From: Nocardiopsis ganjiahuensis DSM 45031
GTDB taxonomy: Bacteria > Actinomycetota > Actinomycetes > Streptosporangiales > Streptosporangiaceae
Length of the DNA: 64,000 nucleotides
Direction of reading: 5' to 3'
NCBI RefSeq assembly: GCF_000341085.1
Contig: NZ_ANBA01000014.1
Span: 332,617 to 396,616, forward strand
In this document: positions 1-9,100 of the stretch, piece after piece
Numbering within the stretch: the first letter of the stretch is position 1
Layout: each line of letters opens with the position of its first letter
The notes under the pieces: generated by a model
What the model was told of the DNA's origin: nothing
The model's input: the letters and a program-made list of their open reading frames with translations, nothing else
The model's database searches: none
Translations under genes and position numbers: made by a program

Positions 1-808
1 CTCGAACCTGGTCTGCTTGAACCTGCCCTGCTCGGGCCAGGTCCGCTCGGACCTCGGTCGCGTCGACCACCGGCCGTGACACGGACACACCGCAGGTCGC
101 GTAGGACTTGACGGAGGTCCCCGAGGCGTCGGAGAACTCCTCGATCAGCGTGAAGACAGCGTCGTCCGACAGGGTTCCGACCAGCCACTGGTAGGTGGGG
201 TCGGGGGTCCCGGCCGCCACCACGGACCTGGGTGTGCTCTCCCCCGGAAGTCCCGCCAGTGAGTAGGCGCACCTCGGGTCCCCGTTCCACACCAGCCGGA
301 CCTTTTCGGAGGTGGTGACCCGTGGTTTCTCGGCGCGGAAGTCCAGCCTCTGGTGCGGTCGCTGCGCGGCGTCCCCACCCACTTTGGGCACAGAGAGCAG
401 GGCCCGTCGTGGTTCCGTCTCGGTGCCGGACCACTCCAGGACCTCCAGTCGGGTGGTCCCGGGCTGTCCGTTGACCCGTACCCCGGTGAGGCTGAGGGTC
501 AGGCCCTCCCCGCCGGTCCTGGCTCCCTTGAAGGTCGCGTACTGGTACCCGGGTGTGGCGAGTACCGTCTCGGGGGTGATCGTGTCCAGGGACCAGTTCT
601 GCGAACTGGCCGAGGGCACGACTGCGCCCAGAGCCGGGGTCAACGCCTGGGAGGTGTCGCCGACCCGGACACCGATCATGATCCGGGTGACGTCCACGGG
701 GTCCTGGCCTCCGTTGGAGACCACGATGTGCAGGTCCGCGCTCCCCTGGGTGGTCAGCGGGGAAGGTGTGCAGACGAGTGAGTAGTCCAGTCGGGTTTCC
801 TCGGGCAT
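1..808 (-). CDS. Unknown beta-rich protein, 3' end outside window
   Basis: An open frame runs without a stop from an ATG at 808 to the left edge (269 codons visible), so the gene is partial. The start follows a good ribosome site (AAAGGA) and lies 12 bases after the stop of the 1115-aa gene, so it is the fourth gene of the same operon. The sequence reads as alternating short hydrophobic strands with Gly, Thr and Ser turns, as in Ig-like beta-sandwich domains. No signal peptide or membrane segment is seen. The last visible residues (ADLARAGQVQADQVR) look like the start of a short repeat or helix. I do not recognise a family; the role must be tied to the three upstream partners. Confidence 0.8.
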   Translation of the reverse strand, partial: MPEETRLDYSLVCTPSPLTTQGSADLHIVVSNGGQDPVDVTRIMIGVRVGDTSQALTPALGAVVPSASSQNWSLDTITPETVLATPGYQYATFKGARTGGEGLTLSLTGVRVNGQPGTTRLEVLEWSGTETEPRRALLSVPKVGGDAAQRPHQRLDFRAEKPRVTTSEKVRLVWNGDPRCAYSLAGLPGESTPRSVVAAGTPDPTYQWLVGTLSDDAVFTLIEEFSDASGTSVKSYATCGVSVSRPVVDATEVRADLARAGQVQADQVR

Positions 809-820
809 CTTCGTCCTTTC

Positions 821-3800
821 TCAGCGGGAGGAGGGGGTGGGCAGTACTGCCAGGAGTCCGTTTCGCAGGGGTGGGGTCGGGGTGAACGCCGCCTGTTCGT
901 TGGCGGGAGCGGTCGGCCACCACTTCCAGGTGCCCCCGGGTTCATGCTCCGCCCATTCCCAGGTCTGGGCGGGGCTCTCCCCGACCGGTAGGAGCACGGA
1001 GGCGCCGTTCTGGGGCGCGAGCAGCGGAGCCACCCGGAAGAAGGCGGGCATCGTCGACAGCGGGGCCGCGCACCGGTCGGGGAGGCGGACCGAGACCTGC
1101 GGGAGGATCCCGGTCGTGGCGTGTACGGGGGTGTGGGCGTCCATGAGAAGGGTGAGCGTGGTCTCCGACGTGCCGTCGGCGCGCAGGAGGAGGTCGTGCC
1201 CCTCAGCGGGGTGCACCCAGATACCGGGGGCGGCGTTCACACCGTGGAAGGGACCGCCGGGCCGGGCGACGTCGGTGTAGCCGACGAGCCCGTCGGTGGT
1301 GCGCTCGGGCTCGCCCAGGCGCACCGCCCACGGGTAGGACGGGTAGGCGGCGCCGGTGCCGTGGCCGCGGCGGCTCGGCAGGATGCTGCGCCAGCTCGGG
1401 TCGAACAGTGGCGGCCCGTCGAGTTCCAGACGGAGCCTGGCTCGAACCACCGCGAGGGGGCGTCCGATCAGTTCCAGGTGGGTGTGGCCGCTGCTGTTAC
1501 CCGTACTGGTCACGGCCGCCGCCGTGGTGATCTGCTGCCACATCTCGTCGAAGTGCTGTGAGCTTTCGAGGGTGCTGAGCAGGCGGAGCAGGGCGGGACC
1601 GGGTGGTCGGGGGCCGTGGTTCTGGGGGGAACGCCAGCCGGGAGGTGTGGGAAGCTCGCTGGCGGCCGAACCCACTTGACGCAGGGGCTTGCCGTCCGCG
1701 GCGAAGGCCATGAGGGTGCGGTCCAGGTGGTTGGGCACCAGCCAACCGTGCACGGGCTGGGTCAGGCCGTGGTCGTCCACCCGTCGCTCGGGTTCGGCGG
1801 TGTCCAGCAGGTCGAAGGAGAGTCGTGCCGCTTGGAGCAGGCGCGGTTGCGTCCTGATGAACTGGTCCCGGGCACGGGGCCGCGCCGGATCCCGGCTGTC
1901 GAGCCGTTCGGAGACGTCCACGGTGACTTGGTCGCGGTTGTCGGGGGTGACCAGGGGCAGTGCCTGACCGAACCGGTCGACCAGGGTCAGCCGGGTGAAC
2001 ACGAAACGGGTCGCCCGGGTCTGGGCCATACGGTGGACCGGCTCGGTGAAGGGCAGGGGGAGCGGGCCCAGGTCGGGCACACGGCGCACTCCGCGACCGG
2101 TGAGCGCGGCCGTTCCGGGCGGGGGCGCCGGCGCCAGCCCCGGTGTACGCAGCGCGAGCCGGTCCGTGAAACCCGTCAGCGGCTGGGCCAGCACACGCCA
2201 TCGCTCGATGGAGGAGGAGAACTCCTCGATGCGTGCGCGAATCGGCTCGTCGAGCTGTGGGTGCTGTTCGGCGTAGCGTGTGAGTTGGGAACGGAAGACC
2301 TTCGGCGCACCGGTGTCCACGGGCTGTCGTCCGCTCAGGAGCAGTGGGTCGCCGTGATCCGGTTCGGTTTCCTCGCGCAGGTACCGGTTGCCGTCGAACC
2401 GCCAGCCGGGGTCGTCTGCGCCCGTGCACGGTACCGGGTGGACCTCCACCTCCCATTCCAGGTACAGCGGCTGCCAGGGCGCGTGCCAGGCGGGGCCGGA
2501 CACGACGCAGCGCCCGCACTGCACCAGGATGGCCTCGGCGAGTTCGGGGCTCTCGGACCAGGCCGGAGACAGATCCGGGAGGTTTTCCTCCGTGGCCTGG
2601 ACGAAGCCCGGCTCCCTGGTGAACCGGCACCCCTGGGTTTCGGGCGCGGCCGGTGCGAGCTCGACGTCGGTGGTGGGCAGGGTCAGCAGGGCGACCGGGT
2701 CCGCCGCCCGGTGGAAGGCCGGTTTCTCCGAGCGCTCCACGGTCCAGGAGGAAGGGACGGCCCGGGCGCGCCGGTACTCCGCGACGGCCTGTTCCAGGGG
2801 CCGGTCCGGCCCCTCCACCGGCATCTGGGAGGCCAGTCGGGTGATCCGGGCTTCGGTCTGGCGGATGCGCGCGGCCACCGTGCCCGGCCGGAGGGGGTCG
2901 AGTTCCTGGTCGAAGTCGGCCCGGTCCAGGCCCGAGGGCAGGGCGGGACGGCCCCGGGCGAACCAGAGCGCGTAGGCCTCCCAGCGGGCAGAGGCGAGTT
3001 CGCGCCTGGCGGTGTCGAGCTGGTCCTGGAGGGAGTTGAGTTCGGCGGCCAGCTTTGCGGCCCCGGTGGCGTCCTCGTCCGCGTCGACGGTCCACCGGTG
3101 TCCTCCGGAGAAGGGGAGGAAGGCGGAGGAGAACTGGCGCTGGGCGGTGGTGAAGGCGCCGTCGGTATCGTCCGAGGCGGGCAGGTGTCCGAATCCCAGG
3201 TGCCGCAGCGCCTCGGCCTGGCCGTGATCGAGGGCCTGGTCACCGAGGGAGGGTGAGCTCAGGGCGGCGAGGAAGGCGTCGACGGCGGTCGGTCCCACCG
3301 CGATACCGACGTCGTCGGGGTCGGGTACCGCGTTCGTGCCGATTCCGGGTGACCAGGGCACGCCGTGGACGGCTCCGCCGTACACCGACCGGCCGTGCCC
3401 GGTTAGGGGTTGTCCCGGAGAGGCCAGGTGCCATCCCGCGTCTTGCAGTGCTCGGTCCAACCCCGCGTCGCTGTTGAGCGGATCGAGTCGGGGGTCGGAG
3501 TACCAGCCGACGACACCGTAGTTCAGCCGCAGGTCGGGCCCCGTCCCGCCGGGGGTGTCCAGCCCGGCGAGAGTGTCGTGGAAGGACAGCACGTCGGGGT
3601 GGTAGGGCTGGTAGGCGGTGAAGGCGGGAAGTCCGGGGCCGAGCGCGGTCAGGGGCTCGGGCAGGTCGTGCCCGGGGTCCTCCTGTCGCAGGCGCGGCCA
3701 GTCGACCAGCCGGGCGGCCCGGCCGATCCGGGTCAGCCGCCAGCTGTCCCCGTGTCCGACGACGTAGGGCGCGCTGCCCCGCTCCGGGTGGCTGTAGTCG

Positions 3801-4168
3801 CTCTCCACGATCCACGCCTCCGGCGGCAGGGGGTTCCCGGCGTTGGTGCCGGTGCGGGTGACCAGCCACCGGTTGGGCACGGCGGGGAAGGTGACCGCGG
3901 TCGAGCCGGGGCCGACGCCCGGTCGGCCGTGGCGGAGCGCGGCGGGTAGCGTCCACTGGACGTACACGCCGTCGCTGTCCTTCCTGGAACGGAACTCGGC
4001 GTCTGCGCCCGCGAAGGGTTCGTGTTCGGGGTCCAGCCGGAGCGCGGTGAGGTGGAAGTTCGGTGTCCTGCGTTCGAAGGCCGTCTCTGACCGGGTCACG
4101 GGCGTGACCGGTAGTGCGTGCACGCTGATCGGGACGTGCACCCCGTTGATCGGCTCCTGGGGGTTCAT
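821..4168 (-). CDS. Large unknown protein (1115 aa) of DUF6603-linked operon
   Basis: Starts at ATG 4168, overlapping the stop of the 660-aa gene (TGATG), so translation is coupled. No signal peptide or clear membrane segment. A motif VVGWYSDPRLDPL sits near residues 218-231. A short coiled-coil-like stretch (LNSLQDQLDTARRELAS) lies near 375-395, followed by a second coiled stretch around 430-450. The rest is mixed alpha/beta with many Trp and Pro residues. The WYSDP motif feels familiar from large hypothetical proteins of myxobacteria and actinomycetes, but I cannot name a family. Coupling to its neighbours suggests a structural or multi-subunit role; this is inference. Confidence 0.8.
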   Translation of the reverse strand: MNPQEPINGVHVPISVHALPVTPVTRSETAFERRTPNFHLTALRLDPEHEPFAGADAEFRSRKDSDGVYVQWTLPAALRHGRPGVGPGSTAVTFPAVPNRWLVTRTGTNAGNPLPPEAWIVESDYSHPERGSAPYVVGHGDSWRLTRIGRAARLVDWPRLRQEDPGHDLPEPLTALGPGLPAFTAYQPYHPDVLSFHDTLAGLDTPGGTGPDLRLNYGVVGWYSDPRLDPLNSDAGLDRALQDAGWHLASPGQPLTGHGRSVYGGAVHGVPWSPGIGTNAVPDPDDVGIAVGPTAVDAFLAALSSPSLGDQALDHGQAEALRHLGFGHLPASDDTDGAFTTAQRQFSSAFLPFSGGHRWTVDADEDATGAAKLAAELNSLQDQLDTARRELASARWEAYALWFARGRPALPSGLDRADFDQELDPLRPGTVAARIRQTEARITRLASQMPVEGPDRPLEQAVAEYRRARAVPSSWTVERSEKPAFHRAADPVALLTLPTTDVELAPAAPETQGCRFTREPGFVQATEENLPDLSPAWSESPELAEAILVQCGRCVVSGPAWHAPWQPLYLEWEVEVHPVPCTGADDPGWRFDGNRYLREETEPDHGDPLLLSGRQPVDTGAPKVFRSQLTRYAEQHPQLDEPIRARIEEFSSSIERWRVLAQPLTGFTDRLALRTPGLAPAPPPGTAALTGRGVRRVPDLGPLPLPFTEPVHRMAQTRATRFVFTRLTLVDRFGQALPLVTPDNRDQVTVDVSERLDSRDPARPRARDQFIRTQPRLLQAARLSFDLLDTAEPERRVDDHGLTQPVHGWLVPNHLDRTLMAFAADGKPLRQVGSAASELPTPPGWRSPQNHGPRPPGPALLRLLSTLESSQHFDEMWQQITTAAAVTSTGNSSGHTHLELIGRPLAVVRARLRLELDGPPLFDPSWRSILPSRRGHGTGAAYPSYPWAVRLGEPERTTDGLVGYTDVARPGGPFHGVNAAPGIWVHPAEGHDLLLRADGTSETTLTLLMDAHTPVHATTGILPQVSVRLPDRCAAPLSTMPAFFRVAPLLAPQNGASVLLPVGESPAQTWEWAEHEPGGTWKWWPTAPANEQAAFTPTPPLRNGLLAVLPTPSSR

Positions 4169-6150
4169 CAGTGCTGCTCCTGCGGGGGGGTGCCGAAGTA
4201 CTGCCGGAAGGGGGATCGGATGAGTTGGACCGCGAGCTGGGAGGAGGTGGGTGCCGGCTCAGAGCACGCCTTAGCGGCCAGGGCGGTCAGATTCAGGGTG
4301 CGGTCGTGTGCCGAACGCATCAGGGGAGCCAGACTCACCCTCTGTCCGGTGTCCTCCCCGTCCGGGCCGCGCACCACCGTCTGGAGGCCGTCGTCTCCCC
4401 GGGTGAAACCGAAGTGCAGGCCGTGCGCGGGTTCGGCCAACTCCACCCAGGTGACGGCGGAACCGCTGTCGAAGAGGCAGAGGAGGACGTCGTTGGCGAG
4501 GGCACGGCGGCGTACGGTGACCGGCCCTTCCGCACTTCCGGCGTTGACGTGCAGGGTTGGCCAGTCGGCGACCAGCTGGGAGCGGATCAGCAGACCGGTG
4601 CGGTGATCGGCTCCCGTGTCCAGCCCGGTGAGCGTGCGTCCCCGCTGCAGGGTTGCGGCGGTCAGCGCCTCGATGGTGCTCCGGAGACCGGAGCTGCTGG
4701 CACTGACCTCTGCGGCACCGGTGATCAATTCCTGTACCCAGGTCTCGTCCACGTGGAAGAAGCGCAGTGTCTCGGCGGGCAGCATCCGGGGGTCGGGCAC
4801 CAGGTGGCAGAAGGGTACGCCGCGCAACTGGAACAGATCGGCTGCCAGGAGTTCGGCGGCCGCTGTCACGTCGGCGGGGGAGTGGGCGGGGGCTGTGGGT
4901 GGTGCGGGCGGTCGGGCCGGGGCTGGCGCCGGATTTTTCGTGACCGCGCGGTGCGTGTGCAGGGCCGCGCCCAGATCGCGGGCGGCACCGCTGGTCAGGA
5001 GGGTGTGGAACTGCTCCTGATGGGTCCGGGGAGCGCGCGACGGTGTGCGCTGCGTTGCCTGGCCCGCGGCCAGAATGTCGGCCCGGCCCAGCGCGATCGT
5101 GCGCCCCAGGGCTCGGGCGTCCGCATAGCCGAGGTCGGAGGCGGGACGTGTTCCGGTACGCGGTTGCAGGGGACCGCCGTAGCACGGTGGTGCTCCGGAT
5201 TCGTCGTCCAGGAGTGCGGGAGAGAGGTGGACGCGTACGGCCCCCGTGCGGGGCGTCTCCGCTTCCGGCGTGCCGGGGACGGAGACGGGGGGAGCGCTGA
5301 ACTGTCCCCCGGTGGTCCGGCACTCTCCGACGAGCTCTCGGAGTACGGCCCCGAACCCGGGGCCCGTGTCCGGGGCACAGTTGAACGACCAGGAGTGCAG
5401 GGACACCAGGCGCACGTGGACGGGGGAGTCCGAGGTCAGATTCTCGGCCATCGTGTGCACCCCCTCCAACGACACCAGGTGCGCGGCCTGGGCCACCGTC
5501 CCCGAGGCGGGCGCCGCGGGGAGGCGGCCGGCCACCAGCACGGCGCAGTCCTGGGGCAGCACGGACACACCGTCGCTGTAGGGCGTGCTCGAGGTACGCA
5601 CGTGTGCGAGATAGCTCAGGTCGGCGGGGGTGGGCAGTACACGGCGCAACAGCGGCGTCGGAATCCGGACGGTCTGGCAGGTGAGGGCGCCCTCCTCGGC
5701 CGTGGTCTGCAGGTTGGGAACGGCGCAGCTGGTGTCGGCGAGCCACTCCCGGACCGTGGTCCGGGTGGTGCGGCCCTGGGCACCAGGGTCGTCGGGGAGC
5801 TCACGGGCATCGAAGAGCAGGAGCGCCAACCACGGAGGGGGCGGCCAGGGCTGGCTTTCCTCCATGAGTCCGAGGCCGCGTTCCCACGGCAGAGTGAGCC
5901 GGGAGAGCGTGGCGTGCGGCAGCACCGTGTCGTAGGAACCGGTAGAGGACGGTGGCGGGTACACCCTGGCGACCAGCCCCGGGTCGAGGCGAAAGCGCGG
6001 TGCGGTGACCTGGATCTCCTGTTGCGTGGACCCTTGGCGGGGATCGTTGCCGGTGGTGATCCCGTACTCGGCGGTGACCCTGTAGCGGCCCGCGGAAAGG
6101 GAGGGGACGGCGGCGTCGGCCATGCTCAGGGTCGCCGTGTTGTGAGACAA
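4168..6150 (-). CDS. Unknown protein (660 aa) of DUF6603-linked operon
   Basis: The frame opens at a TTG at 6150, 16 bases after the stop of the DUF6603 gene and behind AAGGA with suitable spacing; an ATG at 6123 is an alternative. Residues 70-120 carry a conserved-looking block (LPHATLSRLTLPWERGL, then PWLALLLFD). A proline/alanine linker spans about residues 407-427 and separates an N-terminal beta-rich half from a C-terminal half. No signal peptide, membrane span or catalytic motif was recognised. The stop overlaps the next start. Function unknown. Confidence 0.8.
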   Translation of the reverse strand: MSHNTATLSMADAAVPSLSAGRYRVTAEYGITTGNDPRQGSTQQEIQVTAPRFRLDPGLVARVYPPPSSTGSYDTVLPHATLSRLTLPWERGLGLMEESQPWPPPPWLALLLFDARELPDDPGAQGRTTRTTVREWLADTSCAVPNLQTTAEEGALTCQTVRIPTPLLRRVLPTPADLSYLAHVRTSSTPYSDGVSVLPQDCAVLVAGRLPAAPASGTVAQAAHLVSLEGVHTMAENLTSDSPVHVRLVSLHSWSFNCAPDTGPGFGAVLRELVGECRTTGGQFSAPPVSVPGTPEAETPRTGAVRVHLSPALLDDESGAPPCYGGPLQPRTGTRPASDLGYADARALGRTIALGRADILAAGQATQRTPSRAPRTHQEQFHTLLTSGAARDLGAALHTHRAVTKNPAPAPARPPAPPTAPAHSPADVTAAAELLAADLFQLRGVPFCHLVPDPRMLPAETLRFFHVDETWVQELITGAAEVSASSSGLRSTIEALTAATLQRGRTLTGLDTGADHRTGLLIRSQLVADWPTLHVNAGSAEGPVTVRRRALANDVLLCLFDSGSAVTWVELAEPAHGLHFGFTRGDDGLQTVVRGPDGEDTGQRVSLAPLMRSAHDRTLNLTALAAKACSEPAPTSSQLAVQLIRSPFRQYFGTPPQEQH

Positions 6151-6166
6151 AGCAGCGAGTCCTTCT

Positions 6167-9100
6167 CTAGTTCAGGAACGGGAGGGCGGCCGTGGGTTCG
6201 GTGGTGGCACTGAGCACGGAGGCCGACAGGTCGAGCTCGTAGATTCGCGCGGCGTCGGCCACGGTGCAGGTCAGTCCGAGGATCTGGTCCCGGACCAGGT
6301 CATGGCCTGGTCCGGTCTCCTCCATCGCCCCCCACAGAGCGGCGGGGACCGACCCGGTCGCCACCGTGGTGGTCCAGCACTCGACCTCCTCGGCGGTCAG
6401 GTTCTGCCACTGTCCGTCGCGTGATGCCTCGATGCGTACGGAGTGGTAGCCACCGGTGGTCTGGACCCCCATCGGGCGGACGCAGACCGGAGATGGGGCG
6501 GCACCCGCGACGGGGACGTCCCGGTTGCAGAACCCGACCCGTGCGGCCGGTACCGCGCACCGCATGCTGAAGGAGAACCCGTGAGCAGCCACGGTCCAGA
6601 CCGAGTCACTCCGATGCGGTTGAGTGTCGGTTCCGTGCGCTTCGGTACCCAGGCCCGCCAGCGGGGTGAGGAGCAGGTGCTGTTCGGGAAGGAGCTTCTG
6701 ACTGAATTCCTCCCAGCTCAAACGCTGTGCCAACGCGCCCTGGGGCGGTGCACCGAAGTTGACGTGGAAGGAAATGACGGTCCAGTCGATGGTGACCCGG
6801 CCGCCGGTGGGCGGACCGTACAGGTCCACGTCCACGCTGAAGTGTGCGCCCAGGGTGATGTCCCAGCCGAAGACGCTGAACGTGTACTCCACACCGATGC
6901 TGACCGAGACACCGACGTCGAAGTGGAAGGGCGCCCAGGCGATCAGGATGTGCGCGGCCAGGTCCAGCCAGGCGTGCAGTCCGCCGGATCGATAGGAGAC
7001 GTTGAGGGCGCCGCCCGCCATGATGGCCCGGGGCGTCAGCGCGAAGTAGGCGTCCCCGTGGACGACCACACCGGTCGCGGGGGTCCAGTCGATCGCGACC
7101 CGGTCGACCTTGGGGTAGTGGTCCGGTACGGGGTAGCCGTCCGGATATCCGCCGATGCTGAGCACGAAGTCCCCGCCGTGCGGGCCCGACATCCACGTGT
7201 AGAGAGCCAGCCCGCCGGTGACCCGGCAGTCCTTGGACACGACGTAGGTCTTGTCGGTCAATCGCGCTTCGGCGGAGAACAGGTGCTGTGAACGCAGATA
7301 GCCCACGCGCAGATCCATGTCGGCGACCGCGTAGAGGGTGGCCGGGGCTGCCCCGGGCACGTCCTTGGCGGAGGGGAAGGTGGCGTTGGCGTGCCCGATG
7401 AGGGTGATGCTCAGATCGTCACCAAGCCCCACGGCCAGTACGGCCTCACCGCTGATCATCTCGAAGGCGGTGAAGGTCAGGCCTGCGGCGGCCCAGAACT
7501 CCCCTGCCGCGGGCACCAGCCAGGCGTCATCGCCCTCGCCGCGCAGTTGTTCCAGCAGGGCTGTCTGGCGTTCGGTCACAGCGGAAGCAGGATCCGTGCC
7601 GCCCTTCGGGGCCTGCCCCTCCCCTTCGGTACTGGCCTCCGCGGGTTTGGTCTCTTCGGTCCCGGACTCCGAGACCTCGGCCTTCGCACCCGCCGTTCCC
7701 TCGGTACCGCCGGTGTCGTCCTTCGTGCCCTCGGCACCGTCCTTGGTGTTCTCGGGGGCGGTGTCGGTCATGGCCGTCAGGAGGGGGAAGGAATCGACCT
7801 CGGTGATCGCGGGTACGCGCAGCCGGCTGTTGTATCCGAAGCCGCCCATAAGGCCGGTGACCACGAAGACGGGGGGTTCACCGAACTTGATGCCGAGGCG
7901 ACCGATCACGTCCAGGGAGAACCATCCGGCCCTGGCGTGCTGGTAGCTGCCCACGGCCTCCAGGGAGAACTTGGTGGCCGAGACGTTGACCGTACCGCCC
8001 AGGCGCACGTCGAACTCGTCGTCGGCGGGCCAGCGCTCGAATCCGCCGCTGAGCGTCAGGGGAGGGCGGGAGTAGGCGACGGTCAGGCCGTCCAGCATCG
8101 GCTCCGGGGTGAACTGGCCCGCACGCAGTTCCGCCGGGGAGAAGCCCAACCCCAGGCCGTCCGTCTGGGCGCTGAGCCCTGCGAAGGCGAGCCCGGCGTC
8201 GAACATCAGCCAGAGTTTGCGGTCGTGGTGGCCCAGCCCGATCTTGCGCAGGTCGAGAGGGCCGAGTTGGCGCCGGACGTCTTTCCACGACACCGAGGGC
8301 TCCGAGTCGCCACCGCTGGCCGTGCCTTCGCCCTCGTCAGAGGAGGTCGCGCCGGAGGAACTCTTCTGGACCGGGGAGTCGTCCGAGGTACCGGTGCCGG
8401 TCCCCTTCACCTCGGGGGCGTCCGCCGCGGGGATGCTTCGGGGACCGGTGTCGGCCTCCGCGTCCGACCCGCCGCCCAGGTTCAGGTCCACACGGCTGTC
8501 GGACTGTCCGGGCAGCGTCAGAGTGAGGGACAGGCATGTGGCGGGGGTCCTGCCCTCCGACGGCTCCGGGAGAGTGAGCGTCTCCGGAAGCGCGGTGTTG
8601 ATCCGTCGCACCGTCTCGGCGTCGAGCCGGGGCCGGGTCAGTGTCAGGTCGGCTCGGCTCACTCCGGCGTCCAGGTCCGAGGGGATCAACTGGCCGACCA
8701 TCGGGAGGTGGGACGCGGTCAGGCTGGACCCCAGGCTCGCCCGGGTGAGGAGAGCCAGTGCCGTGCCCGGGGTCTGGGAACCGTTTGCTGCCGGGTGGTC
8801 GAGGGCCACGGCGACGGACACCGGGTCGGAGAGCACCGCGAGGGTGAGGGTGCTGCCTCCGGGGGATTGCGTCCCGGGGTGTTTGGTGTAACCCAGGGAG
8901 AGCTCCGTGACCACCGGCAGGAGTTCGTCGGGGAGGTCGGCCCCGGGGTGCAGGGCGCGGACGACCGCGCCGAGGTTGACACCGCTCTCGTCCTTCCAGG
9001 AAAGATCGATGCGCTCTCCCGACCCGCGGGAGGCGTCGCCCCTCCAGGTCATGGGGTGTGGGGTTCCGTCGATCACGACCGGCAGGACCACGGTGAGGTC

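Noticed and set aside
1616..3256. Long plus-strand open frame opposite the 1115-aa gene
   Set aside because: Shadow frame caused by high GC; no ribosome site, Gly/Arg/Val-rich text with no motif, and the minus strand has a coupled, better-formed gene.
4171..6213. 680-codon plus-strand frame opposite the 660-aa gene
   Set aside because: Spans a gene boundary on the other strand and lacks protein-like composition; antisense shadow.
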